This document shows positions 45,583 through 54,155 of a stretch of 64,000 bases of DNA, one piece after another; positions within the stretch are counted from its first letter, which is position 1, and every line of letters begins with the position of its first letter. Source of the stretch: CAZOOK01 sp964581385. GTDB taxonomy: Bacteria; Pseudomonadota; Gammaproteobacteria; Nevskiales; Nevskiaceae. Made by a program: the position numbers and the translations under genes. Below the pieces are notes generated by a model, which saw only the letters and a program-made list of their open reading frames with translations, made no database searches and was not told the DNA's origin. Location of the stretch: assembly GCA_964581385.1 (NCBI GenBank), contig CAZOOK010000021.1:40674-104673 (forward strand), read 5' to 3'.

Positions 45583-46274
45583 TCGTAACTCCTTCGTGAA
45601 TTGCGGAAAACGGCAACGCTCGCAAGGCGCGCATGATACGCAAGCCGGCGCGACCGCGATAACCCGCCCTGCCAGATGCCGGCGCGGGAGCAGCTGTCCG
45701 GCAAAATGTATTGCGCCAATGCCTGCACGCGCGCCCGGCGGTGTCCCGCGACGTTCCGCGCGAAACGGGATTCAAGGCCTGTCACGCACTGAGTCCGGTT
45801 ATGGATGGAAGTCTGACAGTTCATTCAGCGGCGGCGCCCCCCGCACGCCCGGCATCGGCTAACCGTTTATTTAAAAAGGAAAAAAGAAACGACCCGCGTG
45901 ATTTGAACCCGGCAGACAGCCGCGATAGGCGATGCCCCTCTATTTTGACCAGCCGCCAGCGCTTGACGCTGATGGCAAAATTGAATGTGATTGCCCAAAG
46001 TTTGGCGCCGAAGTACCGATTCCACCATCTGATGCGCGGATGTTGTATGTGTCGTAATGTCACGCTGGGAAGCGTTTTCAGAGGCAGTTGTGCAGGCGAT
46101 TGTTTACTCATCGCCACTGGACCTTAGATTCTCGGCCCGGGAAGCTTGCTGTTGCTGATGATTGGAAACCGATTCGTGGTGGAACCGATCCCAGAATGGA
46201 CCGGGACCTTCCGGCGTTTCATTGTGGAATTGCAGTCCGGTCCGCTTTCGCGGCTGGCATTGGAGCACCGAAAG
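45583..46274. other. Intergenic region upstream of parC and the DUF1631 gene
   Basis: 692 bases between divergent genes; promoters of both must lie here. A 98-codon frame on the minus strand (45821-46117) has no family resemblance and is not called. The stretch at 45903-45925 read on the minus strand contains a T-arm-like GGGTTCAAATC followed by a T-rich run, but no complete tRNA fold. Confidence 0.4.
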
Positions 46275-48536
46275 ATGTCAACAGATAACGAGCCCCCTTC
46301 GCGCCCGACAGCGCCGCGCACCTCGGCAACTTCGCGCGCCACGTCAGCGTGGAGCAGCATGGCTGCGCTGGCCGCGAAAACCCAGACGGTGGATCCAAAT
46401 ACCCTCAAGCTGATCGACGAGCTCAAGGAACTTTCACAGACCGTCCTGTCGCAGCGGATCAACCGCCTGTTCGACGGTGCCGACGACATGCTGTTCGAAA
46501 TGGCGGGCCGCGCCTCGAACAACCGCGAGCAGGGTTTTATTTTCGACGCGATGCGCATCGTGCGCCTCAATCGCGAAAAAATCCGACAGGCTTTCCTGCA
46601 CGAAGTGGTCGCCCGCTTTGCACCCGAGAGCGTCGTCAACAAATCCACGGAGGACGCCGAAGAAATCAGCATCGATGAGATGACCTTGCAGGGATCGCAG
46701 TCGGTCGAAAAAACGATCGCCATCTCGAACATGACGACCAAGGCTGAAGAGCTCTATAAGCAGCAGCTCTGGGAGCTTGGCCGCCGAATCAACGCACTGA
46801 TCCGCGATCTGCGCGCGCCGCTATCTCCGCAAGCGCTGACGCCGGCATCGATCTGCGAAGCATTCGATGTCGCCACCAGCGTGCTCGACGTCGAGTTCGA
46901 AATCCATCTCGTCATCTATAAGCTGTTCGATCGCCTGGTGATCGTCGAACTGTTCGATCTCTATTCCAAGATACTTCGCTTCCTCGATCAGGCCGGAGTA
47001 CAGGTCGACAAAGTTCGTGGTACGGTCTCGGCGACACCGAAAACACGACCGTCGGAAATCCCCGCCCCCACGGCTCCTGGTGCGGAAGCGATGACGCCGC
47101 CGCCGATGCCGCACATCGGCGCAGGTATGCAACAGCAGCCGTCGTTTGGCGGCGCAAGCGGCCATCAGCCGGGGCACTACCCGTACGCGGGTGGAGGACC
47201 CGCGCATCCGATGCCATCGCTCGATCCGCAGACCCTGCACCTGCTCGACAAACTCGGCGGTTCGCGGCGCCAACCCATGCGCGGCGAAGCCTATACCGAC
47301 CAACACCTCGCCAGCGATATTGCATCGGCGGCACTGGGCCGCATCGTCCCCGGCTGGGACGAGCCGCACGCGATCGCCTACGTACAGCGCGCCAGCGCCG
47401 TCGGACAGATGTTCAACCAGATCCTCTCCGATCCGCATTTGCCGGTCGACGTGAAACCGCAGTTCGATCAGCTGCGCTTCTCCGTCATCAAGACCGCGTT
47501 GCGCGACGTGAGCTTCTTCGCCAACCCGTCGCATCCGGTGCGCGGCCTCGTCAACGAGCTGGCGACGCTTGCCGCGACCGCGCGCGCCTCGAGCATGAAT
47601 ACGATGCACCGTATCGAGGAACTGGTCGGCCAGATCCAGCAGCAGTTCGACGTGGCGGCGTCCGCGGTGCGCGCACCGAGCGTTCCGCAGCGTCCGATCC
47701 AGAACGAGGATGTGGAAAAATTCCTCGCGCAGCAGCTGGCGCAGAGCGAAACGCGTCGGCAGGCGATCATCAGCAAAGTCCGCCGCGTCGTCGCCGAGGA
47801 GCTGTATCTGCACACGATGGACCGCAAGATTCCGGAATCCGCCAAGCCGCTGCTGAATTCGGGCTGGGCGCCGATGATGGCCGTGCGCCTGCTACGCCAC
47901 GGCATGGACAGCGAACAATGGGGTTCGGGCCTCGAACTGCTCAAGCGCATTCTTGCGACCGTCGATCTGCGCTCCGATATTCCGACCAGCCGTACCGAGC
48001 GCGACGCGCTATCGGCCGAGCTGCAAAAGAATTTCAGCGCCGTCAACATGGCCGATCAGCGCATCACAGAACTTCTGACCAACCTCGAACAGGCGCAGGA
48101 AGAAACCGATGTCGCCAGAATCATGGCGAAGTCCATCATTCCGCGATCCGATGTAATACCGCCTCATCCTCTCGCCAGCGAGCTCGCACCGTTCCCGCCG
48201 CTGGGACAGCAAGCACAAGCAGTCGAGGAAAGCGCTGAGACGGAGAAGCATGATGCCGCGCGCGTACTGGAGCTGCTGGTCGTGCCCGGAACCTGGTTCC
48301 GCGTCTACGACCACGAAGGCGAAAACACACGTTGGCTGAAAATGGTCGCCTATTATCCGAACCGCGACGTGATCGCGTTCGCCGAGTTCAACGGCAAGAA
48401 CACCTTGCTGCTGAAGACTTCGGTGCTGATGGACGACCTCATCGCGGGCCGTGTCGAACCGCTGGATGCGTCACCAAAGACACGTCACATCCTCAACCTG
48501 TTTCTCGCCAGCCACCGCGCGACGGAATCCGCATAG
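46275..48536 (+). CDS. DUF1631 family protein
   Basis: A 753-residue protein of the DUF1631 family, often mislabelled thymidine phosphorylase. Features: NRLFDGADDMLFEMAGRASNN near residue 75, long helical segments (RFAPESVVNKSTEDAEEISIDEMTLQ), a proline- and glycine-rich low-complexity linker around residues 265-325, and a C-terminal domain ending with the PilZ-like stretch VPGTWFRVYDHEGENTRWLKMVAYY and ADEFNGKN-type VIAFAEFNGKNTLLLK. Some members bind c-di-GMP through this part. The ATG at 46275 is chosen by a GGAG site and family start; an upstream frame to 46146 is rejected. It is convergent with parE, 20 bases apart. Confidence 0.88.
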   Translation: MSTDNEPPSRPTAPRTSATSRATSAWSSMAALAAKTQTVDPNTLKLIDELKELSQTVLSQRINRLFDGADDMLFEMAGRASNNREQGFIFDAMRIVRLNREKIRQAFLHEVVARFAPESVVNKSTEDAEEISIDEMTLQGSQSVEKTIAISNMTTKAEELYKQQLWELGRRINALIRDLRAPLSPQALTPASICEAFDVATSVLDVEFEIHLVIYKLFDRLVIVELFDLYSKILRFLDQAGVQVDKVRGTVSATPKTRPSEIPAPTAPGAEAMTPPPMPHIGAGMQQQPSFGGASGHQPGHYPYAGGGPAHPMPSLDPQTLHLLDKLGGSRRQPMRGEAYTDQHLASDIASAALGRIVPGWDEPHAIAYVQRASAVGQMFNQILSDPHLPVDVKPQFDQLRFSVIKTALRDVSFFANPSHPVRGLVNELATLAATARASSMNTMHRIEELVGQIQQQFDVAASAVRAPSVPQRPIQNEDVEKFLAQQLAQSETRRQAIISKVRRVVAEELYLHTMDRKIPESAKPLLNSGWAPMMAVRLLRHGMDSEQWGSGLELLKRILATVDLRSDIPTSRTERDALSAELQKNFSAVNMADQRITELLTNLEQAQEETDVARIMAKSIIPRSDVIPPHPLASELAPFPPLGQQAQAVEESAETEKHDAARVLELLVVPGTWFRVYDHEGENTRWLKMVAYYPNRDVIAFAEFNGKNTLLLKTSVLMDDLIAGRVEPLDASPKTRHILNLFLASHRATESA

Positions 48537-48556
48537 GAACTTAAATCCGGCTCGGA

Positions 48557-50512
48557 TCAAATCTCGGCGCGATCGCCCTTTTCCTCGAGCCAGGCTTTGC
48601 GGTCGCCCGCGCGCTTTTTCGCGAGCAGCATGTCCATGACCGCGTCCGCGCTCCTGATCGGCTCATTGGTCTCGCCCGCTTCAGTCTCCGCGGTAATAAC
48701 GTCCAGCGTCAGCTGCACCAGCCGGCGCGTATCGACCGCCATCGTGGTTTCGCGCAGCTGTATCGGATTCATCTCGCCGAGACCCTTGAAACGCGTCACG
48801 GTCGGCTTGGCCTTGACGCCTTCGGCGACGAGCCGATCGAGAATGCCGTTGCGCTCCGCCGCGTCGAGCGCATAGAACACCTGCTTGCCGGCATCGACGC
48901 GGAACAACGGCGGCATCGCGATGTAAACGTGCCCGTGCTCGACGAGCGAACGGAAGTGCCTGAGGAACAGCGCGCACAGCAGCGTCGCGATATGCAGGCC
49001 GTCGGAGTCGGCATCGGCGAGCACGCAAACCTTGCCGTAGCGCAGCCCCGCGAGATTCGGATTGCCGGGATCGACGCCGATCGCCACGCTGATATCGTGG
49101 ATTTCCTGCGAGCCGAGCGCTTCGTTGGCATCGACTTCCCAGGTGTTCAGGATCTTGCCGCGCAGCGGCATCACCGCCTGGAAATCGCGATCGCGCGCCT
49201 GCTTCGCCGAACCGCCGGCGGAGTCACCTTCGACCAGAAACAGTTCCGTACGCGCCGGATCGCTCGACACACAATCCGCGAGCTTGCCCGGCAGCGCCGG
49301 TCCGCTGGTGATCTTCTTGCGCACCACCGCCTTCGCCTGCTTCAGGCGCGTATTGGCATTGGCGATCACCAGTGCCGCGATCTGCTCGCCGGTATCCGGG
49401 TGCTGGTTCAGCCACAGGCTGAACGAGTCGTGCACGACACCCGACACGAACGCCGCCGTCTCGCGCGACGACAGCCGCTCCTTGGTCTGGCCGGCGAACT
49501 GTGGGTCCTGCATCTTCACCGATAGCACGTAAGCGCAGCCCTGCCAGACATCTTCCGGCGTCAGCTTGAGGCCACGTGGTAGCAGGTTGCGGAACTCACA
49601 GAACTCGCGCACCGCCTCGGTCAGCCCGGTGCGCAAACCGTTGACGTGGGTACCGCCCTGCGGCGTCGGAATCAAATTGACGTAAGCCTCGGCGATCGGT
49701 TCTGAACTGCCACCTTCCTGGTTCAGCCACAGCACCGCCCATTCGGCTTCCTCGCGCGTCGCCGCGAACTTGCCGACGAAGGGTTCGGCCGGTATCGTCT
49801 CGGCGCCGTTCAGCGCATCCTTCAGGTAATCGGTGAGTCCGTTTTGGTACTGCCAGACCGTCTGCTCGCCATTGATCTGATCGTCAAGGCTGACGCGCAG
49901 ATTCGGGCATAGCACCGCCTTGGCGCGCAAGATCTGCTTCAGCCGCGGCACATTGAACTTCGGCGAATCGAAATACTTCTCGTCGGGCCAGAAACGCACG
50001 GTCGTGCCGGTACGCGATTTCGGCACCGTGCCGACTTCCTTCAGCGCTGTCGCCTTATCGCCATTGCGGAATTCCATCGCGTATTCGCTGCCACCACGGC
50101 ACACGCGCACTTCCAGCTTCTTCGACAGCGCGTTGACCACCGACACGCCGACGCCGTGCAGACCGCCGGAAAACTGGTAGGACTTGTTGGAGAACTTCGC
50201 GCCCGAATGCAGCCGCGTCAGGATCAGCTCGACGCCGGATACCTTGTGCTCCGGATGGATATCAACCGGCATGCCGCGGCCGTCATCGGAAACCTGCAGC
50301 GAACTGTCGGCGAGCAGCACCACATCGATGCGCTCCGCATGGCCGGCCAACGCCTCGTCGACGCTGTTATCGACGACTTCCTGCGCGAGGTGATTCGGGC
50401 GGGTGGTATCCGTGTACATGCCCGGGCGCTTGCGCACCGGGTCAAGGCCACTGAGCACTTCGATCTGCTCAGCGCCATAAGCATTTTTCTGGGGAGGATT
50501 GGGAGCGGCCAT
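48557..50512 (-). CDS. parE: DNA topoisomerase IV subunit B
   Basis: A 651-residue ATPase subunit of topoisomerase IV. GHKL ATPase motifs are VVDNSVDEALAGHA, SDDGRGMPVDIHPEH and GGLHGVGVSVVNALS; the TOPRIM domain has EGDSAGGSAKQARDRDFQA and DADSDGLHIATLL with the metal-binding acidic residues. The length and lack of the GyrB insert support ParE. The ATG at 50512 gives MAAPNPPQKNAYGAEQIEVL, the normal start; a frame reaching 50638 adds 42 residues that do not match the family. No clear Shine-Dalgarno precedes 50512. Confidence 0.96.
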   Translation of the reverse strand: MAAPNPPQKNAYGAEQIEVLSGLDPVRKRPGMYTDTTRPNHLAQEVVDNSVDEALAGHAERIDVVLLADSSLQVSDDGRGMPVDIHPEHKVSGVELILTRLHSGAKFSNKSYQFSGGLHGVGVSVVNALSKKLEVRVCRGGSEYAMEFRNGDKATALKEVGTVPKSRTGTTVRFWPDEKYFDSPKFNVPRLKQILRAKAVLCPNLRVSLDDQINGEQTVWQYQNGLTDYLKDALNGAETIPAEPFVGKFAATREEAEWAVLWLNQEGGSSEPIAEAYVNLIPTPQGGTHVNGLRTGLTEAVREFCEFRNLLPRGLKLTPEDVWQGCAYVLSVKMQDPQFAGQTKERLSSRETAAFVSGVVHDSFSLWLNQHPDTGEQIAALVIANANTRLKQAKAVVRKKITSGPALPGKLADCVSSDPARTELFLVEGDSAGGSAKQARDRDFQAVMPLRGKILNTWEVDANEALGSQEIHDISVAIGVDPGNPNLAGLRYGKVCVLADADSDGLHIATLLCALFLRHFRSLVEHGHVYIAMPPLFRVDAGKQVFYALDAAERNGILDRLVAEGVKAKPTVTRFKGLGEMNPIQLRETTMAVDTRRLVQLTLDVITAETEAGETNEPIRSADAVMDMLLAKKRAGDRKAWLEEKGDRAEI

Positions 50513-50807
50513 CGTCGGAGTCAGGTTGCGGACGCGGGAAGGTAACGAATGCATCCGTCGGACCGCAAGTATGCGCTTTGGTCGGATCGGCGATACCGCG
50601 CCGGACCGCCGATCAATCGCCGTCGACCCGTTCCGCATCGACGCCGGCAGCGCGGGAGTTCCCGTCGAGGTCCGGATTATCGACCCCTACCCTGCAGACA
50701 TCCCCGGCAATCCTCGCGCAATCCACGTTAACGTGATCGTTCATCGATACCAAAGTAAAAAGAGTCGACGATGAGCCTCGAAAGATCGGCGCCGACGTGA
50801 AAAGAAT

Positions 50808-50836
50808 CCCTGCCGATGAAGAAACCATCGGCGGGG
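50808..50836 (-). terminator. Second minus-strand terminator hairpin
   Basis: CCCTGCCGATG (50808-50818) and CATCGGCGGGG (50826-50836) form an 11-bp stem with one mismatched position; on the minus strand it is followed by ATTCTTTTC (50807-50799). Confidence 0.7.
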
Positions 50837-50839
50837 ACG

Positions 50840-50880
50840 CAAAAAGAATCGAAGGGGATCTTCCGAGCACCCCCTTCGAT
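50840..50880 (-). terminator. Rho-independent terminator of the 50908 gene
   Basis: On the minus strand ATCGAAGGGG (50880-50871) pairs with CCCCTTCGAT (50857-50848), then TTCTTTTT follows (50847-50840). It lies 28 bases past the stop of the unknown gene and is backed by another hairpin just downstream. Confidence 0.85.
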
Positions 50881-50907
50881 GTACCGCCAACCAACATAAT
50901 CAAACCC

Positions 50908-51450
50908 TTACGCGGTGACCACCGCTACCGGCGCCGGCGCCGTGTGGAAACTGCCGGGAAAACGCTGGCGAAAATCCTCATAAATTCCCTTCGCCCCCGG
51001 CTTATTGCGCCGAGCCGCCTCGCGCACGCTCTGGTAATACGCCAGATCCGCCATCCACACCTCGCTGGACACCACCAGCAGCGTAGCGTCCACCCCCTTC
51101 GCCAGCCCATTCAGCTCCGCGAAGAACCACATCATCTGAGCACGCAGCTCGCGGTCCTTGCCGATCTCATCGAACAACACGAACCCCGGCAGAAACTCCG
51201 GATGACTTGCCATGTACGCCGTGCACTTCTCGTCGAACCCCACCGACTTGTCGCCCATCTTCGCCATCTCCCTACGCTCGTGCGGCGACAGCGTCACCAG
51301 AAACGGCAGCTGCGCGCGGATGGTGGCAACAGCCCCGAGGATATCGGTCAGATCCTGATCGGAAAGCGTCGCCGAGACCCGGTTGTCATCAGATATTTTG
51401 AAATACTCCTGTTTGGGTTTGTGATTACGGTGCCGGCGAAAGCCAGACAC
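50908..51450 (-). CDS. Small protein of unknown family (multi-helix)
   Basis: A protein of 162-180 residues. The block TLSDQDLTDILGAVATIRAQLPFLVTLSPHERREMAKMGDKSVGF resembles (key parts LPFLVTLSPHERR and KMGDKS) a set of uncharacterised small helical proteins I recall from Bacteroidetes, Verrucomicrobia and Acidobacteria, suggesting transfer. The first standard start is the GTG at 51450, which has no ribosome site. An in-frame ATA at 51396 has AGGAG nine bases upstream and would give ISDDNRVSATLS, the likely natural N-terminus; see findings. Two tandem terminators follow the gene. Function unknown. Confidence 0.72.
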   Translation of the reverse strand: MSGFRRHRNHKPKQEYFKISDDNRVSATLSDQDLTDILGAVATIRAQLPFLVTLSPHERREMAKMGDKSVGFDEKCTAYMASHPEFLPGFVLFDEIGKDRELRAQMMWFFAELNGLAKGVDATLLVVSSEVWMADLAYYQSVREAARRNKPGAKGIYEDFRQRFPGSFHTAPAPVAVVTA

Positions 51451-51740
51451 CGAAGGTCATTACGAGAACGGCGGGTGAACTCCGTCATCGAACAGGAAGC
51501 TTGATGAAAACAATCCAGGGATTGCCTCGCGACGTTCGTTCCGGCGGGGCTGAAAATATGTCGTCGAGCTTGTGTGCTTGCCAACGTATAATCTGGCGAA
51601 ACTAAGGCGTTTTCCGGGCAGATCTCCAAGCAGCACAAGGATTTGGGCTTGGCTGCTAGATCACGCGTCAGGTTATGCGTCGGAGTTATACGTCAAAATG
51701 AGGTCTAGAAAGCATCTGGCGTCAAAAAGCAAAGCGTGAA
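51451..51740. other. Intergenic region, start of the accessory segment
   Basis: 290 bases with no protein-like frame. A TATAAT hexamer at 51587-51592 points rightward but has no matching -35 at 17 bases, so it is only a weak promoter candidate for the small gene at 51741. Confidence 0.35.
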
Positions 51741-51983
51741 ATGCGCATCACTTTTGAGTCACAACCTGAGCCTGCCTTAGTGCACAGGGTTCGCAACTTC
51801 GCTGAAGATTTATCCCGGTTGCTTAATGCGCAAAAGCAAGGCTCCGTTCCAAATATGGATAGTGCAACCAATGAGGTTCTCGTTGTCGTGGCTGCGTCTC
51901 GTGATCGCGGTTCAGTGTTACGAGGCATTCGGTCGTTGCTCTTACAGCACAATCTTGCAGAATCAGCTCATGTTGTTAAGTAA
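51741..51983 (+). CDS. Small hypothetical protein (80 residues)
   Basis: An 80-residue frame with a plausible strand-helix-strand-helix pattern: MRITFES, then the amphipathic helix ALVHRVRNFAEDLSRLLNAQ, then NEVLVVVAAS, then SVLRGIRSLLLQHNLAE. Regular alternation of this kind is unlikely in a chance frame. A purine-rich AAGCAAAGCG lies upstream but is not a strong ribosome site. No family is recognised. It is followed by a CTGTGCC/GGCACAG inverted repeat near 52028-52052 and then by the DUF2806 gene; it could be a cassette-type gene. Confidence 0.5.
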   Translation: MRITFESQPEPALVHRVRNFAEDLSRLLNAQKQGSVPNMDSATNEVLVVVAASRDRGSVLRGIRSLLLQHNLAESAHVVK

Positions 51984-52095
51984 GATGGCTCCGGGGCCGC
52001 CCAACTCGACGATCATGCGGACCATTCGAGCACATCTGTGCCCTGTTATTTCGGCACAGCGGGACGTCGCTTAGCCCTGCCTTCGGTGACAAATC

Positions 52096-52983
52096 GTGCC
52101 TAACGAAACGATTAATTCTCTCATTAATTTTGGAGATGTATCGAAGCCCGCCGATACCCTTATCAAGAAGGTGTCGAAAGCAGTTGGGGGGATATTTGAA
52201 CCGTATCAAATCAAACGTATCGCTAAAGCTGAAGCGGAGGCTTCTGTTATAAAGGCTCAATCTGAAATTCACATCACCGAGCTACATCGACGGGCGATGC
52301 ACCGCTTCATGGAAGAAGAAACTCAGAAGCAGAAGAACATCGAAGATATTACAAACCAAGCAATTCCACATCTTGCCGAGCAGGCAGACGCAGACAAGAT
52401 GGAAAATGACTGGGTAACAAACTTCTTCGATAAGTCACGCATCGTCTCGGACAAAGATATGCAGGGGATTTGGGCACGAGTTCTGGCCGGTGAGGTAAAC
52501 AATCCAGGAACCTACTCCAAACGTACCGTTAATTTCCTAGGTGATTTGGATAAGAGCGATGCGGAGCTATTCACAAAACTTTGTGGATTTGGATGGGAAA
52601 TAGGCAACGTGGTGGTGTTGATTTTCGATATCGACGACGAGATATACACAAAGCATGGTGTCAACTTCAACACACTTATTCATCTGGAAAGCATAGGCTT
52701 AATTCAGTTCAATAACATCACTGGGTTTCGTCGACTGAAGCTCCCCAAGAGATTGTCTGTCTTCTATTACGGCCAACCGCTACCTCTGGAAATGCCTAAG
52801 GAAACGGACAACGAATTGCAAATAGGGCATGTCTTGCTGACGAAGGTCGGGCAAGAGTTAGCGCCCATTTGTGGTAGTGCTCCAGTAAATGGCTTTATGG
52901 ATTATGTAAGGGTTAAGTGGAAGGCTAACATGCCGAAGTCTCTCACCGAACAAGGTGTTCAAGTCGGCGGCCCTGCGGCTTAG
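52096..52983 (+). CDS. DUF2806 domain-containing protein
   Basis: A 295-residue protein with a GTG start. Residues 15-95 form a long charged helix region (KRIAKAEAEASVIKAQSEIHITELHRRAM), then the DUF2806 core: NIEDITNQAIPHL, DWVTNFFDKSRIVSDKDMQGIWARVLAGEVNNPGTYS (key parts DWV..FFD and MQ.IWARVLAGE) and TVNFLGDLDKSDAELF. The WARVLAGE pattern is typical of this group, which is frequent in accessory and defence-linked DNA. It is bounded by the 8-bp inverted pair GCCTAACG (52098) and CGTTAGGC (52991), and its 3' end lies in an attC-like site. Codon use is clearly more A+T-rich than core genes. Biochemical function unknown. Confidence 0.88.
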   Translation: MPNETINSLINFGDVSKPADTLIKKVSKAVGGIFEPYQIKRIAKAEAEASVIKAQSEIHITELHRRAMHRFMEEETQKQKNIEDITNQAIPHLAEQADADKMENDWVTNFFDKSRIVSDKDMQGIWARVLAGEVNNPGTYSKRTVNFLGDLDKSDAELFTKLCGFGWEIGNVVVLIFDIDDEIYTKHGVNFNTLIHLESIGLIQFNNITGFRRLKLPKRLSVFYYGQPLPLEMPKETDNELQIGHVLLTKVGQELAPICGSAPVNGFMDYVRVKWKANMPKSLTEQGVQVGGPAA

Positions 52984-52998
52984 CTAATAGCGTTAGGC
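52923..52998 (+). repeat. attC-like integron cassette recombination site 1
   Basis: Runs from the inverse core GGCTAAC (52923-52929) to the core GTTAGGC (52992-52998). Between them, AAGTCG and CGGCTT (in GTTCAAGTCGGC and GCGGCTTAGC) can pair as the inner arms, as in known attC sites (TTCAAGC..G and GGCTTAA..). The stop codon of the DUF2806 gene lies inside it, common for cassettes; the next gene starts 8 bases later. No integrase gene is in the window. Confidence 0.55.
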
Positions 52999-53005
52999 AT
53001 CCAAA

Positions 53006-53467
53006 ATGGCTCGAACATTACGGACAGCGAAAGAGCTTCACGATATTTCGGAGCATTTGTTCTATGAGCTCGCAATGCTCATAAATACTGCTCAAATTCT
53101 CGCGACAGGCGCCCTGGGTGATAGCACCTTAAATAATGCTGTGTTGGAATCACTCGCGATCCATACTCGTGTTCTCATGGACTTTTTATATTTAGATGAT
53201 CCACGCAACGATGATGTAGTGGCGCAAGATTTCATGTCAGCTAGCACGAGCTGGGCAGCCATTCGTCCCGCACTTACAGCATCTCTTACTTTGGCGAGGC
53301 AGCGTGCGGGAAAGGAGACGGCGCATTTAACATATGCTCGTCTTGCTGTTACGTCGCAGGATAAGCATTGGCCTTTCGTCACACTAGCGAACGACATTAA
53401 GGCAGCGTTTGATGTCTTTGTACCAAGGGTACCAGAGGGCAATCTTCATGCATGCTGGCGCTCTTAA
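53006..53467 (+). CDS. Hypothetical protein, all-helical, possible HEPN-like
   Basis: A 153-residue helical protein starting 8 bases after the attC-like core. The stretch NAVLESLAIHTRVLMDFLYLDD recalls the NALLESFLIHARNLIDFFY pattern of helical proteins that I associate with HEPN-type folds; the RxxxxH nuclease motif itself is not present, so the link is weak. Its stop is followed after one base by GCCTAAC, the inverse core of an attC site, so the gene has exactly the boundaries expected of an integron cassette. A+T-rich. Function unknown. Confidence 0.7.
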   Translation: MARTLRTAKELHDISEHLFYELAMLINTAQILATGALGDSTLNNAVLESLAIHTRVLMDFLYLDDPRNDDVVAQDFMSASTSWAAIRPALTASLTLARQRAGKETAHLTYARLAVTSQDKHWPFVTLANDIKAAFDVFVPRVPEGNLHACWRS

Positions 53468-53468
53468 T

Positions 53469-53520
53469 GCCTAACCCAGCTCGTAGGGCGGGAGCAGCGA
53501 AGCGAATCCCGCCGTTAGTT
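53469..53520 (+). repeat. attC-like site 2, interrupted by a palindromic repeat
   Basis: GCCTAAC at 53469-53475 starts one base after a stop codon and GTTAGTT at 53514-53520 is a degenerate core; CTAAC/GTTAG can pair. Between them lies GGCGGGA (53487-53493) with TCCCGCC (53507-53513), part of a REP-like repeat that seems to have replaced the usual inner arms. Confidence 0.45.
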
Positions 53521-53591
53521 ATAGTCCAATTAGTATCGCGACGGGCGGGATGAACGCGACAGCGCGACAGGCGGGATACTCCCGCCCTACG
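53482..53591. repeat. Nested palindromic (REP-like) element
   Basis: Outer arms CGTAGGGCGGGAG (53482-53494) and CTCCCGCCCTACG (53579-53591) are exact 13-bp inverted copies. Inside are further GGGCGGGA or GGCGGGA units. This matches the general form of gammaproteobacterial REP doublets. The rest of the space to the MAPEG gene (53592-53715) holds nothing recognised. Confidence 0.75.
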
Positions 53592-53715
53592 CTGACTATG
53601 CTCTGCCCACCTTTGTGCCAATCACTTTCGGTACGAATATTATGTTCGTGCTAATGCCTTATCTCTTGGCATTTATCGATATTCTCCGAACGCGCCATCA
53701 TCGAAGGATCTAACA

Positions 53716-54108
53716 GTGATAGTTACTCCTCTATATGCCGGCTTGCTGGCGATCTGGTTTCTTATTCTCAGTATTCGAGTAATTCTTGGACGTGCCGGAG
53801 CCGGAAAGCCAAGCTTGGGGGACGGAGGAAATCCCGCCATGCTTCGTCGGATACGAGGGCACGCCAACTTCGCGGAATACGTACCTTTGATCCTCGTGTT
53901 GATGGGGCTCCTCGAGTTAAGCAATTCGCCGAAGTGGGTACTCCATGTGCTTGGCACAATGCTTCTGGCTGGTCGATTGCTCCACGGTTATGCGCTCTCT
54001 TTCACTCACGAGCACGTGTTTGGCCGCAGTGCTGGAATTGCTCTTACGCTCCTATCGTTGCTAGGTGCTGGCGGATTGTGCGTATACATGGGCTTACGCG
54101 CCCTGTAG
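53716..54108 (+). CDS. MAPEG-family membrane protein
   Basis: A 130-residue inner-membrane protein with four hydrophobic segments. The family (membrane-associated proteins in eicosanoid and glutathione metabolism) is recognised from RRIRGHANFAEYVPLILVLMGLLE, in which RGxxNxxEYxPL is the conserved glutathione-binding region, and GRLLHGYALS. Bacterial members are mostly glutathione-transferase-like. The GTG at 53716 has an AAGGA site. Same strand and A+T-leaning composition as the two genes before, so it may be another cassette gene, but no attC-like site follows it. Confidence 0.9.
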   Translation: MIVTPLYAGLLAIWFLILSIRVILGRAGAGKPSLGDGGNPAMLRRIRGHANFAEYVPLILVLMGLLELSNSPKWVLHVLGTMLLAGRLLHGYALSFTHEHVFGRSAGIALTLLSLLGAGGLCVYMGLRAL

Positions 54109-54155
54109 ACAGGTGGCGCTGCAGGGTCACTTCACAGGGAATAATGGATCGCGAA

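Noticed and set aside
45899..45925. T-arm-like GGGTTCAAATC on the minus strand
   Set aside because: The T-stem pairs in only three of five positions, and no acceptor, D or anticodon arm is found.
45821..46117. 98-codon minus-strand frame between parC and the DUF1631 gene
   Set aside because: No ribosome site, no family likeness, composition unlike neighbours.
51587..51592. TATAAT as a promoter
   Set aside because: No -35-like hexamer at 16-18 bases; kept only as a remark.
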